NCBI GenBank assembly: GCA_913061075.1 | Contig: CAJXSK010000006.1 | Coordinates: 1-64,000, forward strand | Source of the DNA: an uncultured Piscirickettsiaceae bacterium | GTDB lineage: Bacteria; Pseudomonadota; Gammaproteobacteria; Methylococcales; Cycloclasticaceae | Length of the DNA stretch: 64,000 bases | Direction of reading: 5' to 3' | In this document: piece after piece, positions 7,653-15,210 of the stretch | Layout of the letters: each line of letters starts with the position of its first letter | Numbering within the stretch: position 1 is the first letter of the stretch | Notes under the pieces: model-generated | Databases searched by the model: none | Told to the model about the DNA's origin: nothing | Seen by the model: only the letters and a program-made list of their open reading frames with translations | Position numbers and translations under genes: made by a program

Positions 7653-8368
7653 TATCTGGGCGGTGCATTTGCGTGTTCAACAAGGGAGGGCATATCTTGA
7701 ATGGTGACAGTTTTGCCTTCTTTGGTGATACAGCCAATTTTAATTAATGTAGTGAATGAGCGGCTAATAGTTTCAACGGCCAACCCCAAATGAATAGAGA
7801 TATCATGGCGGTTCATGGGTAGGTTAAAGTCGTTACGAGGACAACTGAACTGGTTACTACGCCGGTGGTACCTTATCAAAAAAGTGGCTAAGCGTGATGT
7901 GGCGGCCTGAATAGCGATGTTATTTTGTGTTTCGTTTGCTGATGCTAGACCTGAACTATAGGCCTTTACGGCGAAGTCTGACAATGCGGGAAACTTATGC
8001 CTTAGTTTAACGAGTGGTCGATATGCGATTTTACAGACCATGCTATCTTCTAAAGCAGTAGCACTATTTCGATACCGGCCCCTTGCTGCGCTATCTAAAC
8101 CGATAATGTCGCCTGGTAAAAAGAAATGAGCAATATGTTCAGCCCCAGATGGTGTTGTGATTTGTGTTTTAAATGCCCCAGACTTCACTACGTAAAGGAC
8201 GCTTGCGGGTGCGCCTTGTTTGAATAGGACATCACCATTGTTGAGATTAATATTTGTGGTGACAATATTAGTGAATTGATTTAAATCCTTAAGCTCAATG
8301 GCAGAAGGGATACATTTTTTTGCTAAAAAACATTCTGAGCAGTTAGCTGCTAAATTGTTAGGTGCCAT
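7652..8368 (-). CDS. FNR-type transcriptional regulator with [4Fe-4S] cysteine set
   Basis: CRP/FNR-family regulator of 238 aa. The N-terminus has C10-x2-C13-x5-C19 and a fourth C112 in 'DSMVCKI'. This spacing, including the 93 residues between the last two cysteines, equals that of E. coli FNR C20/C23/C29/C122, so an oxygen-labile cluster is likely. A cyclic-nucleotide-like beta-roll follows, then a dimer helix and a helix-turn-helix with 'VETISR', identical to the FNR recognition helix that reads TGAT. It sits between two oxygenase operons on the same strand and is probably their regulator. The ribosome site is weak. The family is certain; the effector is inferred from the cysteines. Confidence 0.9.
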   Translation of the reverse strand: MAPNNLAANCSECFLAKKCIPSAIELKDLNQFTNIVTTNINLNNGDVLFKQGAPASVLYVVKSGAFKTQITTPSGAEHIAHFFLPGDIIGLDSAARGRYRNSATALEDSMVCKIAYRPLVKLRHKFPALSDFAVKAYSSGLASANETQNNIAIQAATSRLATFLIRYHRRSNQFSCPRNDFNLPMNRHDISIHLGLAVETISRSFTTLIKIGCITKEGKTVTIQDMPSLVEHANAPPR

Positions 8369-8443
8369 CTTTATGGAGTATTGAAATAATACATATAAGC
8401 TAACTATAAACTATATATTTGGGCGTTGGAATAGGAAAAATAA

Positions 8444-8488
8444 AACACCAAACACCAAACACCAAAAACGCTGTTCTTGGTGTTTGGT
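8444..8488 (-). terminator. Tandem 7-base repeat forming a 12-bp perfect hairpin
   Basis: AACACCA occurs three times in tandem (8444-8464). The last units (ACCAAACACCAA, 8454-8465) pair perfectly with TTGGTGTTTGGT at 8477-8488 around an 11-base loop. It lies just after the stop of the minus-strand alpha gene at 8496 and reads into a U-rich but interrupted tail, so it may end that operon before the regulator gene. Because the arm is built of repeats, the hairpin could slip in register. Confidence 0.55.
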
Positions 8489-8495
8489 ACAGAAG

Positions 8496-9746
8496 CTAAA
8501 GCTGCATTATTTTTTGATAACCTTTCCACAAGCCACGAATAAGCCCTTCGGTGACCAGATGATCATTGCCGGTAGCCTCTTTGCCGTCCATTTGTATGAC
8601 GTTTGTGTACTTGCCATCACGAACAATGGCGTTTTGGCACAACTCGGTAGACTCGCCGTCTTCCATGGAAATAAGCCCAGCGGGACCAATTAGGTTGAAT
8701 TGTTTTAGGCGAATGTTTCTAAGTTCTTCTGTATCGTCTTTATAGCCAAAATACGTCCAAACGAGTTCGAATTCATCCTTACCTTTCGGTAAAATTTGGC
8801 GGAAGGCCAAGGTGTTTTGAATTTGCTGTAGCACCAATGATGGGAACAAAGACAAAATGACCAAGGTGATGCCGTCGTCAAATTCCTGCTGGCCCTTTAA
8901 TAGCGAAGGATCTTTTAGTTCATACTCACCTGTTTGAAGCGTGCGAAGTTTATCCTTTTTCATGTCGTCCAAGGCATCAGCGCTTTCGGTTCCGCTACTG
9001 GCCCACAGTACGGAGTGGTAATCGTTATTAACGATAGATGCGCCTTTTTGAGAGGAACGATATAGGCCAAAGGTGGCGTGAAAAAGGTGTAATAAACTCG
9101 CGTGGTATGGGTCTTTGGTGTTTTCTGAATAAAACTTCCAGTTACCTGCAATGTATTGGCGAGTAGTGCCGAGTATTTCAATCGGTTTATGCATGAGGCG
9201 TTTGAAGTGATACGCAACGTCTTCGCCCATGTATTCTTCAATATCGGGTGTATTATCGCCGAAGGTGCCGAAAACAGTGTCTTGGAAAACAACGACACGC
9301 ACTTTACGTAAGCTGTGCTGTTTTTTATCAAAGTCTTTCGGCATGCCGCCTTTACCCGCAAGCCCGCGCTGGAAAGGTACGCCGCGCAAATCGCCTTTAG
9401 CGTCATAAGCCCATTGGTGGTAAACGCAAGCGAATACGCCATCTTCGGATTTGCCATGGCGTTCACGGCAAACTTCTGCACCACGGTGCGCGCAGCGATT
9501 TACCCATGCGTACACTTCATCGTCGTGCCCGCGGGTAACAACCACAGGGGTGTCGCCAATGTAGGTTGATTTAAAGCTGCCTTTATCCGGTATTTCTGCG
9601 GTGGCTGCTAAAAAGTGCCAGGTGTCGCCGTTATAAATTTTTTCTTGCTCAAGCTCGTAAACCTCTTCGCTATTAAATACGGAATACGGTACAGCGGTGC
9701 AGCCTGCTTCTTTAGGCCATTTTAAATGTTCTGGTGTTGTGCTCAT
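8496..9746 (-). CDS. Ring-hydroxylating oxygenase alpha subunit (salicylate/anthranilate hydroxylase type)
   Basis: Large subunit of 416 aa. Rieske ligands are C85-x-H87 and C107-x2-H110 within 'CVYHQWAYDAKGDL'. The iron site is D212-P-Y-H215 with H220. The phrase 'SENTKDPYHASLLHLF' is typical of salicylate and anthranilate oxygenase large subunits, so an aromatic carboxylate is the likely substrate. A paralogue with the same layout is at 11944. AAGGAG precedes the ATG. The beta gene lies 10 bases upstream, and the pair has its own FNR-like promoter at 10282-10322. Electrons must come from elsewhere, probably the 19.1 kb reductase. Confidence 0.9.
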   Translation of the reverse strand: MSTTPEHLKWPKEAGCTAVPYSVFNSEEVYELEQEKIYNGDTWHFLAATAEIPDKGSFKSTYIGDTPVVVTRGHDDEVYAWVNRCAHRGAEVCRERHGKSEDGVFACVYHQWAYDAKGDLRGVPFQRGLAGKGGMPKDFDKKQHSLRKVRVVVFQDTVFGTFGDNTPDIEEYMGEDVAYHFKRLMHKPIEILGTTRQYIAGNWKFYSENTKDPYHASLLHLFHATFGLYRSSQKGASIVNNDYHSVLWASSGTESADALDDMKKDKLRTLQTGEYELKDPSLLKGQQEFDDGITLVILSLFPSLVLQQIQNTLAFRQILPKGKDEFELVWTYFGYKDDTEELRNIRLKQFNLIGPAGLISMEDGESTELCQNAIVRDGKYTNVIQMDGKEATGNDHLVTEGLIRGLWKGYQKIMQL

Positions 9747-9756
9747 ATGTGTCTCC

Positions 9757-10242
9757 TTAAATAGGAATAACCATTAAGGTTGTGATTTTGTGGGTGTCGA
9801 AGATGGCGGAACGCTCTTTGAATTTAAGCACGCCATTATCACGCACGATAACGTCTACATAACGACCAACGTTGTACACAGTACTTTCGCCATCGTTACA
9901 GGTTTTAAACACGGCATAGTTTGATTGAACGTTAAACGTGTTGCCATCTTCAGACGTGATAACCGGGTTGCTAAGCAGGTGACGGTACCATTGAACTTGG
10001 TAAACGTTGGCGTGACGAAGCGCAGTTACGCGATCTTCTAACATGCCTCGACTGTCGCACCACATAACGGCTGTTGGCAAGCCAACTTCATGGTTTTCCC
10101 GAGGGATAATGCGATACAAACAAGAGTCAGTAAAAAAATCTGGCCAGTTTTCTAGTTTGTCGTCATCTATGCATTGAGCATAGGCGTTCAATAAATCTTC
10201 TACTTCGCTCTTTAATTCAAGCGTGATATTTGAGGCAGCCAT
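9757..10242 (-). CDS. Ring-hydroxylating oxygenase beta subunit (salicylate/anthranilate type)
   Basis: Small subunit, 161 aa, NTF2-like. It carries 'LLNAYAQCIDDDKLENWPDFF', 'YRIIPRENHEVGLPTAVMWCDSRG', 'MLEDRVTALRHANVY' and 'KFKERSAIFDTHKITTLMVIPI' in the order expected for anthranilate/salicylate oxygenase beta subunits. A CAGGAG site lies 7 bases before the ATG. It is the first gene of a beta-alpha operon, the reverse of the alpha-beta order in the plus-strand clusters. Confidence 0.88.
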   Translation of the reverse strand: MAASNITLELKSEVEDLLNAYAQCIDDDKLENWPDFFTDSCLYRIIPRENHEVGLPTAVMWCDSRGMLEDRVTALRHANVYQVQWYRHLLSNPVITSEDGNTFNVQSNYAVFKTCNDGESTVYNVGRYVDVIVRDNGVLKFKERSAIFDTHKITTLMVIPI

Positions 10243-10281
10243 GAGGTCTCCTGTAGTTGAGTGCGGTTTGGGTATAAGGCC

Positions 10282-10322
10282 AGTATAAAAGGCCCATCAG
10301 ATTAAACGATGATTCTAGTCAT
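10282..10322 (-). promoter_or_regulatory. FNR-like class II promoter of the 10242-8496 beta-alpha operon
   Basis: The palindrome at 10309-10322 is ATGAT-TCTA-GTCAT. On the minus strand a TATACT -10 box occupies 10287-10282, centred 31 bases from the palindrome centre. This places the site near -41, the position used for class II activation by CRP/FNR proteins. The inferred start is about 30 bases upstream of the beta ATG. The same distance recurs upstream of the reductase gene (19047-19087). Confidence 0.7.
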
Positions 10323-10351
10323 TAAAAATTAATTTAATAAAAAGCGTTTCT

Positions 10352-10738
10352 TTAGCTGTTATCAATAAGGTTCATTTTGCCAATGAGGTCTTGAATATCA
10401 ACATTTTTCGAATTATCGAGCAATACTGATACACGATTGATTGTGCTAACCACAGAGCCTTGGCGGCTGTGTAGGTAATAGCCATCTAGCGGGTACATAA
10501 CAGTTTTATCTTCGCGAGCGCGGTGGTAGCTCAATTGGCTAATACCCATAATGCCTAAGCCAGCAGCTTCAGAATGCGCCATTAAGCGCTCAGCACGGTC
10601 TTCTGTAATATCACCAATATATTCTGTTAAAAGAGGCGGTGAAACAGCGCCTTTTCCAGCAACAGCTTCATGCCAGCGCACTGCGCCAACAACGCCATCA
10701 ACATCTAATAAAGTACTAAAAATGACGGGTGTAGACAT
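10352..10738 (-). CDS. Small protein of unknown function, possibly roadblock/DUF2173-like
   Basis: A 128-aa soluble protein with no signal peptide or metal motif. It starts 'MSTPVIFSTLLDVDGVVGAV', has a central helix-rich part 'EDRAERLMAHSEAAGLGIMG' and a strand-rich end 'GYYLHSRQGSVVSTINRVSVLL'. The pattern of an N-terminal 'll..dGVvgA' strand-helix, a long helix and paired strands resembles roadblock/LC7 proteins of the DUF2173 kind, but I am unsure. AAGGAG precedes ATG 10738, so it is a real gene. It is divergent from the PdxA-like gene and 109 bases upstream of the beta-alpha operon, whose promoter lies in between. Confidence 0.55.
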   Translation of the reverse strand: MSTPVIFSTLLDVDGVVGAVRWHEAVAGKGAVSPPLLTEYIGDITEDRAERLMAHSEAAGLGIMGISQLSYHRAREDKTVMYPLDGYYLHSRQGSVVSTINRVSVLLDNSKNVDIQDLIGKMNLIDNS

Positions 10739-10864
10739 AAGATCTCCTTGAGTTTGTCGTTATATAAACGTGTATCTTTGAATTTAGAGGTTAGCTCAGG
10801 ACCACGTTAAAAGGCAACTGCTAAATTTGCTTCATTTCATTTGTGGGAAATGTTTAGCTTATAA

Positions 10865-10878
10865 ATGATTTAAGTCAT
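10865..10878 (+). promoter_or_regulatory. FNR-like palindrome in the divergent 10738/10951 control region
   Basis: ATGAT-TTAA-GTCAT is the third perfect copy of the ATGAY-N4-RTCAT palindrome. For the plus-strand operon starting at 10951, an AATAAT hexamer (10904-10909) is centred 35 bases away, a little further than the 31 bases at the two best sites. No convincing -10 box was seen in the minus direction, so it more likely serves the PdxA-like/alpha/alpha/beta genes. Confidence 0.6.
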
Positions 10879-10950
10879 GTTGCATTGGGTAGAAAATGAA
10901 GAGAATAATGTTAAGCTAATATTCCATAGTATTTACACATATTAAATTTG

Positions 10951-11931
10951 ATGAGTTTAAAACCAACAGTAGCAACGATGATTGGAGACCCTGCCGGCAT
11001 TGGCCCCGAAGTGGTGGCCAAGGCGTGGGCAACGGGTGAATTACACGATTATTGCCAACCTGTTTTAATTGGCAGCCAATTGGTGATGCAGCGTGCAGTT
11101 AAAGATTGCGGCTTGTCATTAAAGGTTAATAAAGTGGCGTCGGTGAAGGATATTCAAAATGACCCCGCTATTATTGATATTATCGATTCTGGGAAATTTG
11201 ATGATGAGAGCTTCAAACTAGGGCTAGATAACGAATCGTGCGGGCAAATAAGCGCCGATTGGTTAGACGAAATGGATCAGCTGGCATTAGCAGGCGAGGT
11301 AAATGCAACGGTGATGGCGCCGATCAGTTCGGTGTCGATGAAAATGGCCGGCGTGTTAGATAAAGTTATCAACATGGAGCCTGGCCATAGCTATTTATTT
11401 TTAATTAGCGGCCCGCTACGCGTTATGCACCTAACAGACCACCTGCCGTTGCGTGATGTGTGCGACTTAATTACCGCTGATCTAGTGTCAACATCCATTT
11501 CACAATTAAATAAAGCCTTGATCTCTTGGGGTATAGAAAAACCACGAATAGCGGTAGCAGGATTAAATCCGCATGCGTCGGGCAAAGAAGAAGACGAAGA
11601 AATTACTCCGGGTGTTGAGCAAGCAAAAGCACAAGGTATTAATGTTGAAGGCCCTATCGCACCAGATTCTGTTTTTAGACACTGTATAGATGGCCACTAC
11701 GACGTGGTGTTGGCGATGTTTCATGACCAAGGCCATATTGCGATTAAAACCTGGGGCTTTTCCGGTAATTGCGCGTTGATTATGGGGCCGCCGTATTTAC
11801 ATATGTCGGTCGCACACGGCACCGCGTATGATTTGGCGGGTACTGGGCAAGCCGACCATTCGATGATGTTAGAAGCGATAAAATTAACCGGAAACCTTGC
11901 CGCGGGCAATGGTTTTTTAAACAATAGGTAA
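10951..11931 (+). CDS. PdxA-family dehydrogenase, probable carboxylated cis-dihydrodiol dehydrogenase
   Basis: Metal- and NAD-dependent dehydrogenase of the 4-hydroxythreonine-4-phosphate dehydrogenase family (326 aa from ATG 10951; TTG 10948 is less likely). Signature segments are 'GDPAGIGPEV' near the N-terminus, 'LNPHASGKEE' and the metal-binding 'MFHDQGHIAIK'. PdxA relatives include TphB, which oxidises and decarboxylates the terephthalate dihydrodiol. Here the gene sits 12 bases before a salicylate-type oxygenase alpha. I therefore infer that it handles a carboxylated dihydrodiol rather than vitamin B6 synthesis; a B6 role is not excluded. Confidence 0.85.
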   Translation: MSLKPTVATMIGDPAGIGPEVVAKAWATGELHDYCQPVLIGSQLVMQRAVKDCGLSLKVNKVASVKDIQNDPAIIDIIDSGKFDDESFKLGLDNESCGQISADWLDEMDQLALAGEVNATVMAPISSVSMKMAGVLDKVINMEPGHSYLFLISGPLRVMHLTDHLPLRDVCDLITADLVSTSISQLNKALISWGIEKPRIAVAGLNPHASGKEEDEEITPGVEQAKAQGINVEGPIAPDSVFRHCIDGHYDVVLAMFHDQGHIAIKTWGFSGNCALIMGPPYLHMSVAHGTAYDLAGTGQADHSMMLEAIKLTGNLAAGNGFLNNR

Positions 11932-11943
11932 ACAGGAGTATTT

Positions 11944-13200
11944 ATGAACGCTCAGCAACAAGTAGACAGCATCAACATTAATGGCAACAGCGCACCCTTT
12001 TCTGTTTATTTAGACGAAGACGTTTATAAACTAGAGCAAGAAAAATTATACCGTGGGCCGGTTTGGTCTTACCTAGGTTTAGATGCAGAAGTACCTAACG
12101 CCGGTGATTACAAGTCTACCTTTGTGGGAGATACGCCTGTTGTTATGACACGTGATGAAGCAGGTAATATTCATGCGTGGGTTAATCGTTGTGCGCATAA
12201 AGGCGCGCAAGTGTGTAGAGAGCGCTTTGGGCACTCTGATGATGGTGCGTTTACCTGTGTTTACCATCAGTGGGCGTATGACGCAAAAGGTGATTTAAAA
12301 GGCGTGCCGTTTCGCCGCGGTTTAAAAGGTGCGGGCGGTTACGAAAAAGATTTTGATATGGGCGCGCATGGTTTGCGCCAGCTAAAGGTGGCAACTATTG
12401 CTCAGATGGTGTTTGCCAGTTTTGATGACAGTACACCCGACTTAGAAACATTTTTAGGCGAAAAAATGTGTGCGAATATTCATCGCATTATGCACAAGCC
12501 AATTAAAGTAATTGGCTACGCGCGCCAGTATATGAAGGGCAATTGGAAGCTGTATTCAGAAAATAGCAGAGATGCCTACCATGGTGGCCTATTGCACTTG
12601 TTTTACCCAACGTTTGGCATTTATCGCCAAAGCCAAGAGAGCGAAGGCGTGTTAAATGAGATCGGTTACCATAATTACTTTAATGTGTCCGCGCCTGCGC
12701 CGGCAAAAAAAGTTGATTATGAAGGCTTTAAAGAAGAAGCGAACCGTGAGATGCAAGGCCCACATGAGCTAAAGGATCCGCGAGTACTTAAATTTGTACC
12801 GGAACGAGATGATAGAGTTGGCTTAAGCATTCAGTCTTTATTCCCATCGGTGGTGTTACAGCAAATTCAAAACACCTTAGCGGCTCGGCAAGTGTTGCCA
12901 AAAAGCGTTAATGAAACAGAATTGGTCTGGACATACTTTGGTTTTGAGGATGATAATGAAGAAATGGATCAGCACCGCTTGCGAAATATTAATTTAGTAG
13001 GCCCCGCGGGGTTTATTTCAATGGAAGATGGCGAGGCAGTAGAGCTTTGCCAAAACGGTGTTCATCGCGATGAAACTGAACGCTCATTTATAGAGATGGG
13101 CGGCACGGAAGCTGCGCAACACACAAGCCCAATAGGCATGGATGAAAATGCCGTACGTGGGTTTTGGAAAGGTTATAGAAAAGTGATGACAAGCAGTTAA
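11944..13200 (+). CDS. Ring-hydroxylating oxygenase alpha subunit without an adjacent own beta gene
   Basis: Large subunit of 418 aa, paralogous to the 8496-9746 protein. Rieske ligands are C83-x-H85 ('CAHKG') and C105-x2-H108 ('CVYHQWAYDAKGDL'); the iron ligands are D210, H213 and H218 in 'RDAYHGGLLHLF'. It is of the salicylate/anthranilate type, so an aromatic acid is likely. It is followed 16 bases on by a naphthalene-type alpha and only then a beta, so it must borrow a beta subunit, perhaps that at 9757, or work as an alpha-only oligomer. ACAGGAGT precedes the ATG. Confidence 0.9.
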   Translation: MNAQQQVDSININGNSAPFSVYLDEDVYKLEQEKLYRGPVWSYLGLDAEVPNAGDYKSTFVGDTPVVMTRDEAGNIHAWVNRCAHKGAQVCRERFGHSDDGAFTCVYHQWAYDAKGDLKGVPFRRGLKGAGGYEKDFDMGAHGLRQLKVATIAQMVFASFDDSTPDLETFLGEKMCANIHRIMHKPIKVIGYARQYMKGNWKLYSENSRDAYHGGLLHLFYPTFGIYRQSQESEGVLNEIGYHNYFNVSAPAPAKKVDYEGFKEEANREMQGPHELKDPRVLKFVPERDDRVGLSIQSLFPSVVLQQIQNTLAARQVLPKSVNETELVWTYFGFEDDNEEMDQHRLRNINLVGPAGFISMEDGEAVELCQNGVHRDETERSFIEMGGTEAAQHTSPIGMDENAVRGFWKGYRKVMTSS

Positions 13201-13216
13201 ACAATAAGGTGTAGAG

Positions 13217-14581
13217 ATGATAGATTCAACAGAATTGGTCGATACGAAAAATTCGACTCAAGCAAAAAAGATTTTTGGTGACCAAGACGTTTACGAACAA
13301 GAGTTAGAGCGAATTTTTGGTCGCTGTTGGTTGTTTTTGGCGCATGAATGCATGCTTGAAAAAACAGGCGACTTTATTACAACAACAATGGCAGAAGATC
13401 CGGTGGTGGTTACCCGTGCTAAAGATGGCTCCATAAACGCATTTATCAATTCTTGTAGCCACCGCGGTAACCGTGTGTGTACGGCAGATTCAGGCAATTC
13501 AAAATCCTTTGTTTGTAATTATCACGGCTGGGTATTTGGGTCTGATGGCTCGTTGGTTGATGTGCCGTTAGAAGAAACCTGCTACCACGGAGATATTGAT
13601 AAGAGTAAATTTGGGCTTCCTAAAATTCGTGTAGAAAGCTATAGAGGGTTTGTCTTCGGTTGTTTTGATGACGACGCACCAAGTTTAAATGACTATCTTG
13701 GTGATTGGGGCTGGTATTTAGATACCTTTATGGTGGGTGCAGGCGAGGGCATGGAGTTAGTTGGCCCGCCCATGAAATCAACCTTAAAATGCAACTGGAA
13801 AGTACCCGCTGAAAATTTTGTTGGCGACGCGTACCACGTGGGTTGGACGCACGCGGCAGCACTTGAAGTGCTTGGTGGTGAGCTGGCCATGTTGGCAGGT
13901 AATACCGCTGAAATGCCATATGACCAATTGGGTCTACAAGTGACAACGCGCCATGGTCATGGTTTTGGTGTTATTCGACAAGCCGCGGCATCCATCCATG
14001 TAAAGCGTGAGGGCTTCGATAAATTTAATCAAGAAATGATTCCTAAAGTGGCTGAAAAGTTAGGCCAACCTAGGGCAGACTTATTTGATGGACACTGGAA
14101 TTGTACGACCTTTCCAAGTTGCTCATTCCTGTATGGCACAAACATTTTTAAAGTCTGGCACCCAAGAGGGCCGAATGAGATTGAAGTGTGGTCGTATGTG
14201 TTGGTGCATAAAAGTATGGACGATGCGACTAAAAAAGAGGTGGTAAAGCAAGCGGTTAGAAGCTTTGGAACAGCGGGCACCTTGGAAAGTGATGATGGCG
14301 ATAATATGGTGAATGCTACCTCTATTAATAAAGGTGCCCAAGCTCGAAAAAACCGAATGAGTTCAACGATGGCTCAGGGGCATGAAGGGCCGCACCCAGA
14401 TTACCCAGGCATCGTCGGTTCAAGCTTTGTGGGTGAAACGTCGTACCGTGGTTTTTACCGTTTTTATCAAGAAATAATGAATGCAGACAGTTGGCAAGCG
14501 ATTCATGAAAAAGATGATGAATGGGATGATATGTTCGAGAACAAAGATTTTTGGAAGAATAAATTAGCGGGGGATAAATAA
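13217..14581 (+). CDS. PAH (naphthalene-type) dioxygenase alpha subunit
   Basis: Large subunit, 454 aa, with the closest resemblance in this window to naphthalene/phenanthrene dioxygenases. The active-site segment 'NFVGDAYHVGWTHAA' matches the NahAc pattern, with D204, H207 and H212 as bridging and iron ligands. Rieske ligands are C80-x-H82 and C100-x2-H103. The C-terminal 'LESDDGDN' supplies the remaining Asp. It is coupled to the beta gene 1 base later and followed by the extradiol dioxygenase, so it is the best candidate for initial PAH attack. Exact substrate range is inferred. Confidence 0.93.
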   Translation: MIDSTELVDTKNSTQAKKIFGDQDVYEQELERIFGRCWLFLAHECMLEKTGDFITTTMAEDPVVVTRAKDGSINAFINSCSHRGNRVCTADSGNSKSFVCNYHGWVFGSDGSLVDVPLEETCYHGDIDKSKFGLPKIRVESYRGFVFGCFDDDAPSLNDYLGDWGWYLDTFMVGAGEGMELVGPPMKSTLKCNWKVPAENFVGDAYHVGWTHAAALEVLGGELAMLAGNTAEMPYDQLGLQVTTRHGHGFGVIRQAAASIHVKREGFDKFNQEMIPKVAEKLGQPRADLFDGHWNCTTFPSCSFLYGTNIFKVWHPRGPNEIEVWSYVLVHKSMDDATKKEVVKQAVRSFGTAGTLESDDGDNMVNATSINKGAQARKNRMSSTMAQGHEGPHPDYPGIVGSSFVGETSYRGFYRFYQEIMNADSWQAIHEKDDEWDDMFENKDFWKNKLAGDK

Positions 14582-14582
14582 C

Positions 14583-15116
14583 ATGCACGATATCCAACCG
14601 ACAGACCGCGTTTCATTAGAAGAGCATTACGCTATTTCGCAACATGCCTATGCCGAAGCGCGTATGCTGCAAAATCATCAATATAAAGAATGGTTAGAAG
14701 AAATTGTTGCTGACGATATCCACCTTTGGATGCCAGTGACTGAACGTCGCTATCGTAAAGATAAGCGCCCAGAGCCAGGCCCAGATGATATGGCGATTTA
14801 TAGTGATGATTACAGTGAGGTAAAACAACGTGTTGACCGTATGTACACAGGCACGGTGTGGATGGAGGATCCAGCGTCTGATATTAAATACCTACTGACT
14901 AATATTGAAGCGTTTCATACGGACCAAGCTGACTTGTTTAAAGTGTATACCAACGTGGCGTATATCCGTCACCGCCAGCAAGATGAGCGCACAGAACACG
15001 TGGGCTCAAGAATTGATTTGTTACGTAAAGTGGGCGACAAATTTCAACTAGTGCGCCGTAAAATTACTTTAGACGCCCGAGTTACCGTAGATAAAAATTT
15101 ATATTTCTTTGGCTAG
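14583..15116 (+). CDS. PAH dioxygenase beta subunit
   Basis: Small subunit, 177 aa, partner of the preceding alpha gene. It has 'SLEEHYAISQHAYAEARML', 'WMPVTERRYRKDKRP', 'MYTGTVWMEDPASDIKYLLTN' and the C-terminal 'VTVDKNLYFFG', all typical of naphthalene-type beta subunits. It resembles the 3770 beta more than the acid-type betas at 5889 and 9757. The alpha stop and this ATG are separated by one base. Confidence 0.92.
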   Translation: MHDIQPTDRVSLEEHYAISQHAYAEARMLQNHQYKEWLEEIVADDIHLWMPVTERRYRKDKRPEPGPDDMAIYSDDYSEVKQRVDRMYTGTVWMEDPASDIKYLLTNIEAFHTDQADLFKVYTNVAYIRHRQQDERTEHVGSRIDLLRKVGDKFQLVRRKITLDARVTVDKNLYFFG

Positions 15117-15210
15117 TGGCCAACGAGATTTTAATTCTTTCCTGAATAAGGGGAAGGCGTGAAAAGTTTGAATGAGCGATTTATACATTAAATAAAAGAG
15201 GAAACAAAAA

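Noticed and set aside
8444-8464. CRISPR-like short repeat
   Set aside because: Three 7-base units directly adjoining, with no spacers or cas genes.
8960-9484. 174-codon open frame on the minus strand inside the 8496-9746 oxygenase gene
   Set aside because: It lies in another frame of a gene with intact Rieske and iron-site motifs; the translation has no recognisable domain.
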